The notes under the pieces: generated by a model | Told to the model about the DNA's origin: nothing | Database searches by the model: none | What the model saw: only the letters and a program-made list of their open reading frames with translations | Source: an uncultured Rubrobacteraceae bacterium | Lineage (GTDB): Bacteria; Actinomycetota; Rubrobacteria; Rubrobacterales; Rubrobacteraceae | Length of the DNA: 64,000 nt | Reading direction: 5' to 3' | NCBI GenBank assembly: GCA_902806085.1 | Contig: CADCVH010000084.1 | Coordinates: 16,624-80,623, forward strand | Shown: piece by piece, positions 16,337 through 24,186 of the stretch | Layout: each line of letters starts with the position of its first letter | How positions within the stretch are numbered: the first letter of the stretch is position 1 | Made by a program: the position numbers and the translations under genes

Positions 16337-19300
16337 CTACCCCGCCCCTCCTAGAGGCTCCAGCCTGACCATCAACGCCTCCCCATCGACGCTCACCTCC
16401 TGGAAGCCCCCCTCCTCACCGTCCGCGTCGAGCTCGAGCTCGCGCGCGAGCACCTCGGTCTTGAAGTAGTCCCCCCACCGTCCCCAGAGCAGGCCCGCGA
16501 CCCGCCTGTTGCCCCGCAGGCCGACGGTGATGCCCTCCTCTATCTCGAAACCCCCGTCCCGACGGAGGTTCTGGACCTTGTGGACGAGCTCCCGCACGAG
16601 TCCCTCGTCCACAAGGTCCCGATCCAGCCCGATGCCCAGCGCCACCGAGAGCCCGCCCTCGCGGGCCAGCGCGTAGCCCTCCCTCTCGGTCGGCTCCACG
16701 AGCAACTCCTCCGGGGAGAGCGTTACTTCCTCACCGCCCACCTCCACGGTGACGGCCCCCCCGGCCGCCGCCCTGGCGCCGACGGCCGGCGGGGCCCCCG
16801 CCAGGGCCCGCCGCAGGCCCGGCACGAGCCTCCCGTACTTCGGCCCGACCACCCCGAGGTTCGGCTTGAGGTCGTACTGGGTCACGTCCTCGGCCGCCCC
16901 GAAGCGCAACGCCTTGACGTTCAACTCGTCGAGGACGATGTCCTCGAGGCCCTCGACCCCTCCCGCGAGGCCTCCTCCCTCCGGCGATTCGTCCACGACC
17001 ACGACCTCGCGCAAGGGCTGGCGGTTCTTGACGGCGGCGGCGTTGCGGGCCGCCCGCCCGAGCCCGACGATGCGCCTCGCGGCGGACATCCTCCCGGAGA
17101 GTTCCTCGTCCACCAGCCCCCCGTCGTAGACGGGCCAGGCCGCGAGGTGGACGCTGTCGGGGGCGTCCGGGTCCGCGTTGGCGACGAGGTTCTGGTAGAG
17201 CCCTTCCGCGACGAACGGGGTGAAGGGGGCGGTCAGCTTGGTGACGGCGACCAGGCACTCGTAGAGGGTCGAGTGGGCGGCTTTTTTGTCCCTGTCGTCC
17301 TCGCCCTTCCAGAAGCGGCGCCGGCTGCGCCTGACGTACCAGTTGGAGAGCTCGTCCACGAACTCACCGATGGCCCGGCCGGCCGCCGTCACGTCGTAGG
17401 CGTCGAGGCGCTCCGTTACCGTCCGGACCGTGAGCTGCAACTCGGAGAGCGCCCAGCGGTCCATGAGGGTCCGGTCCTCGGGCTCGACAAAGTCCCTCTT
17501 CGGGTCGAAGCCGTCTATGCGGGCGTAGGTGACGAAGAACGAGTAGGTGTTCCAGAGGGTGAGAAGGTACTTGCGGACGGCCTCGTCGACCTGATCCTCG
17601 CTGAAGCGCCGCGTGTTGCCGGGGCTCGTGGCCGTGTAGAGCGCCCACCGCAGGGCGTCCGCCCCCTGCTTCTCGAAGACCTCCCACGGGTCTATGACGT
17701 TGCCGAGCGACTTGCTCATCTTCTTGCCCTTGGAGTCCAGGATGTGACCCAGCACCAGGCACGTCTTGTAGGAGGACTTGCCAAAGAGCATCGTCGAGAC
17801 GGCCAGGAGCGAGTAGAACCAGCCCCGCGTCTGGTCCACGGCCTCGCAGATAAAGTCCGCGGGGAACTGGCGCCCGAAGTGTTCCGTTCCCTCGGGACCT
17901 GAGTGCGGGTAGGCGTACTGGGCGAACGGCATGGAGCCCGAGTCGAACCAGACGTCGAGTACCTCCGGAACGCGGCGAGCTTCCGCGCCCGTCTCGGGGT
18001 GCCGGACGCGGACGTTGTCTATGTAGGGGCGGTGCAGGTCCTCAGGAACGGGGTCCAGGGCCAGCTCCTTGAGCTCCTCGACGCTGCCGACGACGACCGT
18101 GTCGCCGGCCTCGGTGCGCCAGATCGGCAACGGCGTCCCCCAGTAGCGCTCGCGGCTGAGGGCCCAGTCGATGTTGTTCCTGAGCCAGTCCCCGAAGCGC
18201 CCCCACTTCACGTGCTCGGGGACCCAGTTGATCTCCTCGTTCTCCCGTAGCAGGTCGTCGAGTACGGCCGTCGTCCTCGCGTACCAGGCCTTCTTGGCGT
18301 AGTAGAGCAGCGGCGTCCCGCACCGCCAGCAGTGCGGGTAGGCGTGCTCGTACTCCTCGGCCCGGTACAAGACGCCCCTCTCGCGCAACTCTTCGACGAG
18401 GCCGGGATCCGCCTTCTTGACGAACACGCCGGCGAACGGGCCGACCCGCCCGTCGAAGGCGCCGTCGGGCTTTACGGGGTGGATGGTGGGCAGGCCATAC
18501 CTCCGTCCGACCCTTGCGTCGTCCTCGCCGTAGGCGGGGGCGGTGTGGACGAGGCCGGTGCCTTCGGTCGTCGTGACGTAGTCGCCGAGGACGACGGTCC
18601 ACAGGTTCTCCGAGGGTTCCACGTCCACGTAGTCCAGGGGACGCCGGTACTTCAGGCCCTCAAGCTCCGAGCCTTTCCGCGTCTCGACGACCTTGTAGCC
18701 GTCTTCGCCGAAGACCTTCTCCAGCAACTCGGAGGCGACGATCAGGCGCTCGCCGTCCGCTTCGACGGTCGCGTAGTCCACCTTCGGGTTGGCGGCGACG
18801 GCGGCGTTTGAGACGAGGGTCCAGGGGGTGGTGGTCCAGACGAGGAGGCTCGTGCTCTCGTCGTCTTCGAGCTTTAGCCTGACGTAGACGCTCGGGTCCA
18901 CGACTTCCTCCGGGTACTGCTGGTAGCCGAGGGCGACCTCGGCCGAGGAGAGGGAGGTCTGGTCGCGGGGGCAGTGGGCGCTTACCTTGTAGCCCTCGTA
19001 GAGGAGGTCCTTGTCGTGGAGCGTCTTGAGCGCCCACCACACGCTCTCCATGTAGGAGCCGTCGAGGGTGCGGTAGGGGTCTTCCATGTCCACCCAGAAG
19101 CCGAGGCGCTCGCTCATCGCCTTCCAGTCGTCCACGTGGCGGAAGACGGACTCGCGGCACAGGCGGTTGAATTCCTCGACGCCGTAGCGCTCGATGTCGT
19201 CCTTGCCCTGGAGGCCGAGCTCCTTCTCAACCCCTATCTCGACGGGCAGCCCGTGGGTGTCCCAGCCGCCCTTGCGCTCGACCCTGTACCCCTGCATGGT

Positions 19301-19519
19301 CTTGTAGCGCGGGATCAGGTCCTTAAAAGACCGCGCGAGCGCGTGGTGGAAACCCGGCTTCCCGTTGGCCGTCGGCGGTCCCTCGTAGAACACGAAGGGC
19401 CTGCCCTCCGGCCGCTCCTCCACCGACCGGCGGAAGGTCTCCCGCTCCCGCCAGAGGCCTAAAACCCCCTCTTCCAACTCGGGGAACCGCACCCTCGGGT
19501 CTACCTTCTCGAACGTCAT
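16337..19519 (-). CDS. ileS: Isoleucyl-tRNA synthetase
   Basis: 1060 aa class I aminoacyl-tRNA synthetase that charges tRNA-Ile. The HIGH-type ATP motif is in GPPTANGKPGFHHAL (around residue 57), an editing domain (CP1) follows, and KMSKSLGNV sits near residue 600, then the anticodon-binding domain. The length and the absence of a terminal four-Cys zinc knuckle fit the type-2 (eukaryote-like) IleS class, which is generally less sensitive to mupirocin; that property is family knowledge, not shown here. Preceded by a T-box leader with its own promoter and terminator, so expression should rise when uncharged tRNA-Ile accumulates. GAGAGG precedes the ATG. Confidence 0.97.
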   Translation of the reverse strand: MTFEKVDPRVRFPELEEGVLGLWRERETFRRSVEERPEGRPFVFYEGPPTANGKPGFHHALARSFKDLIPRYKTMQGYRVERKGGWDTHGLPVEIGVEKELGLQGKDDIERYGVEEFNRLCRESVFRHVDDWKAMSERLGFWVDMEDPYRTLDGSYMESVWWALKTLHDKDLLYEGYKVSAHCPRDQTSLSSAEVALGYQQYPEEVVDPSVYVRLKLEDDESTSLLVWTTTPWTLVSNAAVAANPKVDYATVEADGERLIVASELLEKVFGEDGYKVVETRKGSELEGLKYRRPLDYVDVEPSENLWTVVLGDYVTTTEGTGLVHTAPAYGEDDARVGRRYGLPTIHPVKPDGAFDGRVGPFAGVFVKKADPGLVEELRERGVLYRAEEYEHAYPHCWRCGTPLLYYAKKAWYARTTAVLDDLLRENEEINWVPEHVKWGRFGDWLRNNIDWALSRERYWGTPLPIWRTEAGDTVVVGSVEELKELALDPVPEDLHRPYIDNVRVRHPETGAEARRVPEVLDVWFDSGSMPFAQYAYPHSGPEGTEHFGRQFPADFICEAVDQTRGWFYSLLAVSTMLFGKSSYKTCLVLGHILDSKGKKMSKSLGNVIDPWEVFEKQGADALRWALYTATSPGNTRRFSEDQVDEAVRKYLLTLWNTYSFFVTYARIDGFDPKRDFVEPEDRTLMDRWALSELQLTVRTVTERLDAYDVTAAGRAIGEFVDELSNWYVRRSRRRFWKGEDDRDKKAAHSTLYECLVAVTKLTAPFTPFVAEGLYQNLVANADPDAPDSVHLAAWPVYDGGLVDEELSGRMSAARRIVGLGRAARNAAAVKNRQPLREVVVVDESPEGGGLAGGVEGLEDIVLDELNVKALRFGAAEDVTQYDLKPNLGVVGPKYGRLVPGLRRALAGAPPAVGARAAAGGAVTVEVGGEEVTLSPEELLVEPTEREGYALAREGGLSVALGIGLDRDLVDEGLVRELVHKVQNLRRDGGFEIEEGITVGLRGNRRVAGLLWGRWGDYFKTEVLARELELDADGEEGGFQEVSVDGEALMVRLEPLGGAG

Positions 19520-19540
19520 GGCCCACTACCTCTCAAGCTA

Positions 19541-19596
19541 AAACCCCCGCCCCCGCGGACGGAGCCTACGACGACTCCAACCGCAGGGACGGGGGC
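19541..19596 (-). terminator. Rho-independent terminator of the ileS T-box
   Basis: On the minus strand CCCCCGTCCCTGCGG (19595-19581) pairs with CCGCGGGGGCGGGGG (19558-19544) as a 15-bp stem with two G-U pairs, followed by TTTT. Its 5' arm lies just downstream of the T-box sequence, so it can compete with the antiterminator. This indicates control of transcription. Confidence 0.85.
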
Positions 19597-19864
19597 CTCG
19601 TGAGAACCCTCGCGGTACCACCCCGCTTGCCCGGGCCCATATCGGCGCGGACCACTTCGCGGCGCCAGCGGTCTCCCGCGCGCCCCCGCTTTGACGGGCG
19701 GACCCGGCCGGCCCTAGTAACGTCCAGGCCACGTTTGCGTGGCCTCCCGCTTTGGGCCGGCGGCTCGGGGAGGATCTTCGGGCCGCTTCCCGCGCCGGGC
19801 TCACACCGCCCCCGGCTCGCTCTGACGGGGATCGGCGGCCTTACTCGTTCCCGTCGTCGCCTGT
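19541..19864 (-). promoter_or_regulatory. T-box riboswitch leader of ileS, isoleucine-specific
   Basis: Reading the minus strand from the inferred start near 19864: an AGTA-type internal loop in ACGAGTAAGG; then CAGAGCGAG and GGTGTGAG, which match the stem I AG-bulge and GNUG-loop motifs; then the specifier segment CGAAGATCC with ATC (Ile) at 19775-19773; and the invariant T-box TGGTACCGCG at 19620-19611 that pairs with the acceptor end of uncharged tRNA. A terminator hairpin follows. The tRNA senses isoleucine starvation and stabilises an antiterminator. Specifier placement is inferred from motif order. Confidence 0.92.
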
Positions 19865-19870
19865 AAAAGC

Positions 19871-19899
19871 TTTGTAACGCCAAAGGGCGGGGGTGTCAA
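19871..19899 (-). promoter_or_regulatory. Sigma-70-type promoter of the ileS leader
   Basis: Minus strand: TTGACA (19899-19894), 17-base spacer, TACAAA (19876-19871). The -35 is a perfect match and the spacing is ideal; transcription would start near 19864, at the beginning of the T-box. Confidence 0.8.
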
Positions 19900-19933
19900 G
19901 AGGCGGGCGGTGATCCGGGCCGGGGAGGGAGAT

Positions 19934-19987
19934 CGTAATGTATTTGTAAGAGATTGTAAGCTCTGTTTGGCGGTTCGGGGGTAGACT
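19934..19987 (+). promoter_or_regulatory. TGTAA-type direct repeats and -10 element before the molybdopterin gene
   Basis: CGTAAT (19934), TGTAAG (19945), TGTAAG (19955) and TGTTTG (19964) recur every 9-11 bases, followed by TAGACT at 19982-19987 as a possible -10 with no good -35. Direct half-sites about one helical turn apart are typical of OmpR/PhoB-type response-regulator sites. The same half-site recurs in the array at 21808. Confidence 0.45.
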
Positions 19988-20037
19988 CTGTTCCAGAATA
20001 GAACGGTTATTCAGGAAGCGTATTGGAGAGCGGTAGC

Positions 20038-21723
20038 ATGAGGTTGAGAGCGGGAATAGCGGGGATCGTCGGCCTGGTGGCGGCGCTCGGTATCACGGAG
20101 CTGGTTCACGGGCTCTACGACCTGGTGCCGTCGGTGCTCGGGTCCATAGCGCAGGTGGTCGTGGAGTGGACGCCGGGCGGCATCGTGACGCAGGGCATCG
20201 AGCTCTTAGGCAAGGCGGACATACCCGTCCTGATCGCATCGGTGGTCGTGGGCACGCTGGCTATCTCGGCCCTCCTCGGCATCCTGGCCGTGGATCGTCC
20301 TGATGTCGCCCTGCTCGGCGTTGCCCTCCTCACGGCGCTCGGTATCGCCGTCTCGTTCGTCGAGCCGTTTATCAACCCGGTCGCCACGGTGGTGACGGTG
20401 GTCGGCGCCCTCCTCGCCGGCACGGTCGTGGCCGAGATGATGCTCCGCGCCGCTGGGGCCAGGGACGTCAAGAGGCCGGCGCGCAAAGCCGCCCCCGCCG
20501 GGACGCCCGGAAGCCCGGGTTCTCCGGTGGTCCGGTGGCGCGAGGCTGGCACCGGCAGCATGTCGGTTGGCCGCGGGAGCTTCCTGGCGCTCGGCGGCGG
20601 CGCGGTCGTCGCGGGCCTGGCCGCGCTCGGCCTGGGGCGCCTGCTCTCCGGCGGCTCGCAGGCGTCCTCCGGCCCGAAGAGGCTCGACCTGTCGGACGGG
20701 TCCGCCGGCGGCAAGCCTTCCGGCGGTGGGGACCAGAAGGACGGGGGCGGCAAGGCGGCCGTGACGCACGAGACCCTGCCGAAGGTGCCGGCCGACGCCT
20801 CCATAGACGCGCCGGGGATGCCGAAGGTCCTCACCCCCGCGGGCAGCTTCTACCTCATAGACGCGGCGCTCACCTCCCCCAGGGTCAACGTCGACGACTG
20901 GAAGCTCTCCGTCAAGGGCGCCGTACAGAACCCGGTCGAGTTCTCCTACAAGGACCTGCAGGGGATGTCCACCCTGGAGTCCGACGTGACGCTCTCGTGC
21001 GTCTCCAACCCCGTCGGCGGCGGGCTGGTCTCCAACGGGCGCTGGACGGGGGTCCTGCTCTCGGACGTCCTGAAAGAGGCCGGCGTTAGCCGGGAGAACA
21101 TCACGCGGGCCAGCCAACAGCTCGTCGGGCGCAGCGTGGACGGCTGGACGGGAGGGTTCAGGACCGACATCGCCCTCGACGGCCGGGAGGCGCTGGTCGC
21201 CTTCGGCCTGAACGGCAGCGAGCTGCCCGTCAAGCACGGCTACCCCGTGAGGCTCGTGGTGCCGGGGCTCTACGGTTACGTCTCGGCGACGAAGTGGCTC
21301 TCTGAGATAGAGCTCACGAGCTGGGACTTCGACGCGTACTGGATCCAGCGCACCTGGACCAAGGAGGGCCCCGTAAAGACCCAGTCCCGCCTCGACACCG
21401 TCAAGGGCGGCCAGAACCTCCAGGCGGGCCGGGTCCCCGTCGGCGGCGTCGCCTGGGCCCCCCACCGCGGCATCGACAAGGTCGAGGTCTCCACCGATAA
21501 CGGCGAGACCTGGAACGAGGCCCGCCTCGCCAGCCAGCTCCACCCCGACACCTGGCGCCAGTACGTCTACCAGTGGGACGCCAAGCCCGGGTCCTACACC
21601 CTCCAGGTCCGGGCCACCGACGGCGAGGGCGTCCTCCAGACCGCCGAAGAACGCCCGCCCCACGGCGGCGGCGGCACCGACGGGGCCCAGGGCTACCACA
21701 CGGTCGACGTGACCGTGGCCTGA
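20038..21723 (+). CDS. Membrane-anchored molybdopterin-dependent oxidoreductase (sulfite oxidase family)
   Basis: About 561 aa from the ATG at 20038 (GGAGAG upstream; a TTG at 20023 is possible). Four hydrophobic segments lie in the first ~130 residues, then a basic linker and a further hydrophobic stretch (FLALGGGAVVAGLAALGLGRLL). A Gly/Lys-rich spacer leads to the Mo-cofactor domain, with the cysteine that ligates molybdenum in TLSCVSNPVGG, WTGVLLSDVL and HGYPVRLVVPGLYGY. The C-terminal Mo-co dimerisation domain includes VEVSTDNGETW. The catalytic part is probably extracytoplasmic. The family oxidises sulfite or reduces oxidised sulfur/methionine; the exact substrate is unknown. Confidence 0.88.
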   Translation: MRLRAGIAGIVGLVAALGITELVHGLYDLVPSVLGSIAQVVVEWTPGGIVTQGIELLGKADIPVLIASVVVGTLAISALLGILAVDRPDVALLGVALLTALGIAVSFVEPFINPVATVVTVVGALLAGTVVAEMMLRAAGARDVKRPARKAAPAGTPGSPGSPVVRWREAGTGSMSVGRGSFLALGGGAVVAGLAALGLGRLLSGGSQASSGPKRLDLSDGSAGGKPSGGGDQKDGGGKAAVTHETLPKVPADASIDAPGMPKVLTPAGSFYLIDAALTSPRVNVDDWKLSVKGAVQNPVEFSYKDLQGMSTLESDVTLSCVSNPVGGGLVSNGRWTGVLLSDVLKEAGVSRENITRASQQLVGRSVDGWTGGFRTDIALDGREALVAFGLNGSELPVKHGYPVRLVVPGLYGYVSATKWLSEIELTSWDFDAYWIQRTWTKEGPVKTQSRLDTVKGGQNLQAGRVPVGGVAWAPHRGIDKVEVSTDNGETWNEARLASQLHPDTWRQYVYQWDAKPGSYTLQVRATDGEGVLQTAEERPPHGGGGTDGAQGYHTVDVTVA

Positions 21724-21725
21724 CG

Positions 21726-21743
21726 GGGGGCAAAAGTGCCCCC
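21726..21743 (+). terminator. Hairpin directly after the molybdopterin gene
   Basis: GGGGGCA, AAAG, TGCCCCC: a perfect 7-bp GC stem starting two bases after the stop codon. There is no T-run, so it may stabilise the mRNA end or act with Rho. Confidence 0.5.
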
Positions 21744-21807
21744 GGACGCACTAAAGTGCAGGTTGAGGTTCATGGTGTGGCCGGGAGCTTTCGAACGAAG
21801 CGCCAGG

Positions 21808-21884
21808 TGTAACCAAAGTGTTTCCGGTGCGTAACAAGTCTGTAACGTATCGGCAAGAGCTTCGTAACGGGTTAAGGGTAAGAT
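21808..21884 (+). promoter_or_regulatory. 11-bp-phased YGTNNC repeat array with -10 element
   Basis: TGTAAC (21808), TGTTTC (21819), CGTAAC (21830), TGTAAC (21841) and CGTAAC (21863) are spaced at exact multiples of 11 bases; the unit at 21852 (GGCAAG) is degenerate. TAAGAT at 21879-21884 is a possible -10; the -35 position (AGAGCT) is poor, as expected for an activator-dependent promoter. The layout resembles Pho-box-like tandem sites for OmpR/PhoB-family regulators. Confidence 0.55.
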
Positions 21885-21890
21885 TCAGAT

Positions 21891-21959
21891 TAAACCGAGC
21901 CCCGGCCGATGGGACCATTCCCCCCTCCAGATCCCATCGGTCGGGACGGTTATTTTTTT
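21891..21959 (+). ncRNA. Candidate small RNA: long hairpin with C6 loop and terminator
   Basis: A 14-bp stem (21901-21914 with 21932-21945, one G-U) is extended by AACCG/CGGTT (21893-21897 with 21947-21951) and followed at once by A and seven Ts. The 17-base loop (21915-21931) contains six consecutive Cs followed by TCC. The -10 at 21879 would start a transcript of about 69 nt here. C-rich loops of this kind characterise the actinobacterial 6C RNA, which can pair with G-rich ribosome-binding sites. Only one such hairpin is visible, so it may alternatively be just a strong terminator. Confidence 0.5.
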
Positions 21960-22026
21960 GTGTCTTTTCCTCCCGATGCCGGCGTTTTCGGCTGACGTTG
22001 CGCGGGGTGAGGGGTAATGTGGCGGT

Positions 22027-22722
22027 ATGAAGATACGCGAACTGCACGACCTGAACCTCTCGCCCTCGGAGGCCGGTCGCCTCCAGAGAGAGCTTGCGCC
22101 GGGGGTCGTCGCGGGCCCGCACTTGGACCTCGCCGGGATAAGCCACGTCGCGGGCGCCGACGTCTCCACCCAGGGCGACAGGGCCTACGCGACGGTCGTG
22201 GTCCTGGACTTCCCCGGTCTCTCGCCGGTCGAGGTGCAGGGGTTCGAGACGGATCTCTCGTTTCCCTACGTGCCTGGGCTGCTCTCTTTCAGGGAGATAC
22301 CGGCCGTGGCGGGCGCGCTGGAGAAGGTCAGGACGCCGGTGGACGCCGTGATCTTCGACGCCCAGGGCCTGGCACACCCTCGCCGCATGGGCCTCGCCTC
22401 GCACCTCGGGCTCTTCCTGGACGCCCCCTCCGTCGGTTGCGCCAAGACCCGCCTGGTCGGCACGCACGAGGAACCCGGGCCGGAGAAGGGTAGCGCCACC
22501 GACCTCGTCCACCGGGGCGAGATTATCGGCAGGGTTCTCAGAACGCGGGGCGGGGTCTCGCCCGTCTACGTCTCCGTGGGAAACGGCATAGACCTCGAGA
22601 GTTCCGTCGAGCTGGTCCTCGCCTGCTCCCCGAAGTACCGCCTGCCGGAGACGACCCGCCAGGCCCACAACGCCGCGAACCGCCTGCGGCGCGGGGAGCC
22701 CGTGGAAGGGTCGCTTTTTTAG
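22027..22722 (+). CDS. nfi: Endonuclease V (deoxyinosine 3' endonuclease)
   Basis: 231 aa. Diagnostic segments are VAGADVS (first metal-binding Asp), YVPGLLSFREIP (conserved Tyr wedge region and Glu), DAQGLAHPRRMGLASHLG (second Asp and nucleic-acid groove), VGCAKTRL and the C-terminal CSPKYRLPETTRQAHNAAN. The enzyme nicks DNA one nucleotide 3' to deoxyinosine and starts repair of deaminated adenine. The length is normal. It is preceded by the candidate C6 RNA/terminator, so it probably has its own promoter within about 70 bases. A small membrane-protein gene follows. Confidence 0.95.
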   Translation: MKIRELHDLNLSPSEAGRLQRELAPGVVAGPHLDLAGISHVAGADVSTQGDRAYATVVVLDFPGLSPVEVQGFETDLSFPYVPGLLSFREIPAVAGALEKVRTPVDAVIFDAQGLAHPRRMGLASHLGLFLDAPSVGCAKTRLVGTHEEPGPEKGSATDLVHRGEIIGRVLRTRGGVSPVYVSVGNGIDLESSVELVLACSPKYRLPETTRQAHNAANRLRRGEPVEGSLF

Positions 22723-22764
22723 CCGGTCGGCGCACCGACCGAGAGGAGGTGTGATCGGGCGGCG

Positions 22765-23139
22765 ATGGTCTTGTTGCTTCTCGCCGCGTTGGGTGCCCTC
22801 TTCTCTTTCGTGGACGCCGTCGGTGCCACGGTGGCCGCGGACCCCGAAACACGGGTGACGGAGAGTTGGCGCATGTACGGCTTCCTCGTTTTCGCGGGGC
22901 TTTTCGTGCTGCTGACTCTTCGGCCGCGCCGCCCCCCCGGGGTCTGGGAACTGGTGATCTTCCACAAAACCGCCGCGGCCGTGACGGCTACGGCGGTTGT
23001 CGGAGAAGGAGCAGAAGACGCCGCGACTGTTGCAGCGGCGGATGGTGCCCCCGCGGTCGTGCTCGTCACCTCCTACTTCCTGTCAAAAGGGTACTCCGGC
23101 TGGACGATGCTGCGCGCGGGCGGTGCGGAGACGGGGTGA
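22765..23139 (+). CDS. Hypothetical small membrane protein, about four helices
   Basis: 124 aa. Hydrophobic segments: LLLLAALGALFSFVDAVGATV, YGFLVFAGLFVLLTL, FHKTAAAVTATAVVGEGAEDAATVAA (less hydrophobic) and DGAPAVVLVTSYFLS. The VIFHK...A..DG..A..L...Y.LSKG pattern recalls a group of four-helix integral membrane proteins of unknown function. GAGGAGG lies 16-22 bases upstream, somewhat far, and no nearer in-frame start is open. It begins 42 bases after endonuclease V and could share its transcript. Confidence 0.65.
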   Translation: MVLLLLAALGALFSFVDAVGATVAADPETRVTESWRMYGFLVFAGLFVLLTLRPRRPPGVWELVIFHKTAAAVTATAVVGEGAEDAATVAAADGAPAVVLVTSYFLSKGYSGWTMLRAGGAETG

Positions 23140-23183
23140 TTCGCTGTTGAGGTGTTCGTCTGCGTATATCACCGGAAGATATC

Positions 23184-24052
23184 GTGGCCAGCAATAGGCC
23201 GTCCAGGCGTCGTCTTCTCAAGATGGCAGGGCTCCCTGTAGCGGGCGCCGGGGTTCTGGGCGTGGGATACGCGCGTGGGGTGGAGCCGGGTTGGGTGGAG
23301 CGCGCCGAGGTCTCGTTTGCGGGGCTGCACCCGGCTTTCGACGGGTACCGGGTCGTCCAGATCAGCGACGTCCACGCCGACGGTTGGATGACGCCCCAAC
23401 GATTCTCGGATGCCGTTTGGCCCGTCAACGCGGAGCGGCCAGACCTCGCGGTCTTTACGGGGGATCTGGTCACCTCGGACGGGTTTTCTCGAACGTTTCG
23501 GTGGCGAGGGTCGCGCCGCGGCTCGTCGGGCCGCTGCGGGAGGTGAGGGCCCCTGACGGGGCGTTTGCTGTGCTCGGAGACCACGACCACTGGGCCGACG
23601 CGGGGCTCGTGCGGCGGGTGCTCGGAGACGGAGGGTTCCGGGAGGTGGGCAACGGCCATTTCTCCGTGCGTCGCGGCGGAGAGGTGTTGCACCTCGCGCG
23701 GGTCGACGACGTGATGGAGGGGAGGGACCGGCTCGGGGCGGTGCTCGGCGGGTTGCCGGGAGAGGGGGCGGCCGTCCTGCTGGCGCACGAGCCGGATTTT
23801 GCGAACAGGGGCGCGGAGGGCGGGCGGTTCGGGTTGCAGCTTTCGGGGCATTCGCACGGGGGGCAGGTGAGGGTGCCCGGGGCCGGGGCGCCGGTGTTGC
23901 CGACTCTGGGGGAGAAGTATCCGGTTGGGAGGTACGAGGTCGGGGGGATGGTCCGGTACGCGAATCGGGGGCTTGGCGCGATCCAACCCAGGCTCAGGTT
24001 GGGTTGCCGGCCTGAGATCACGACGGTCGTGCTGCGGGCCGGGGTGGGCTAG
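23184..24052 (+). pseudogene. Metallophosphoesterase (YkuE-like), frameshifted
   Basis: Two reading frames make one protein. The first (GTG at 23184) has a Tat-like start (RRRLLKMAGLPVAGAG) and the metal ligands QISDVHADG and TGDLVTSDGFS. Near 23480-23500 the homology moves by one base into a second frame: VARVAPRLVGPLREVRAPDGAFAVLGDHDHW, LLAHEPDF, SGHSHGGQ and the C-terminus RPEITTVVL. All core calcineurin-like phosphoesterase motifs survive across the break (GDHD replaces the usual GNHD). Either a recent inactivating frameshift or a sequencing error in a run such as GGGTTTT would explain it. The family hydrolyses phosphoesters, often of cell-envelope substrates. Confidence 0.85.
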
Positions 24053-24122
24053 GGGGGGCGATTTTTCGGCCATTCGGCCGGGTAGCGCCGGTGTTGAATG
24101 GGTGCTAAGTTATCCGAAAGGG

Positions 24123-24144
24123 GGCATCCGACATCCCGGATGCC
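24123..24144. promoter_or_regulatory. 7-bp inverted repeat upstream of the ABC operon
   Basis: GGCATCC, GACATCCC, GGATGCC lies about 45 bases before the TTG at 24187. With no T-run it could be an operator or a leader hairpin for the binding-protein gene. Confidence 0.35.
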
Positions 24145-24186
24145 GCGTAGATCAAGGTTAAGAGAGCTTTTCGGGAAGGGGAAATC

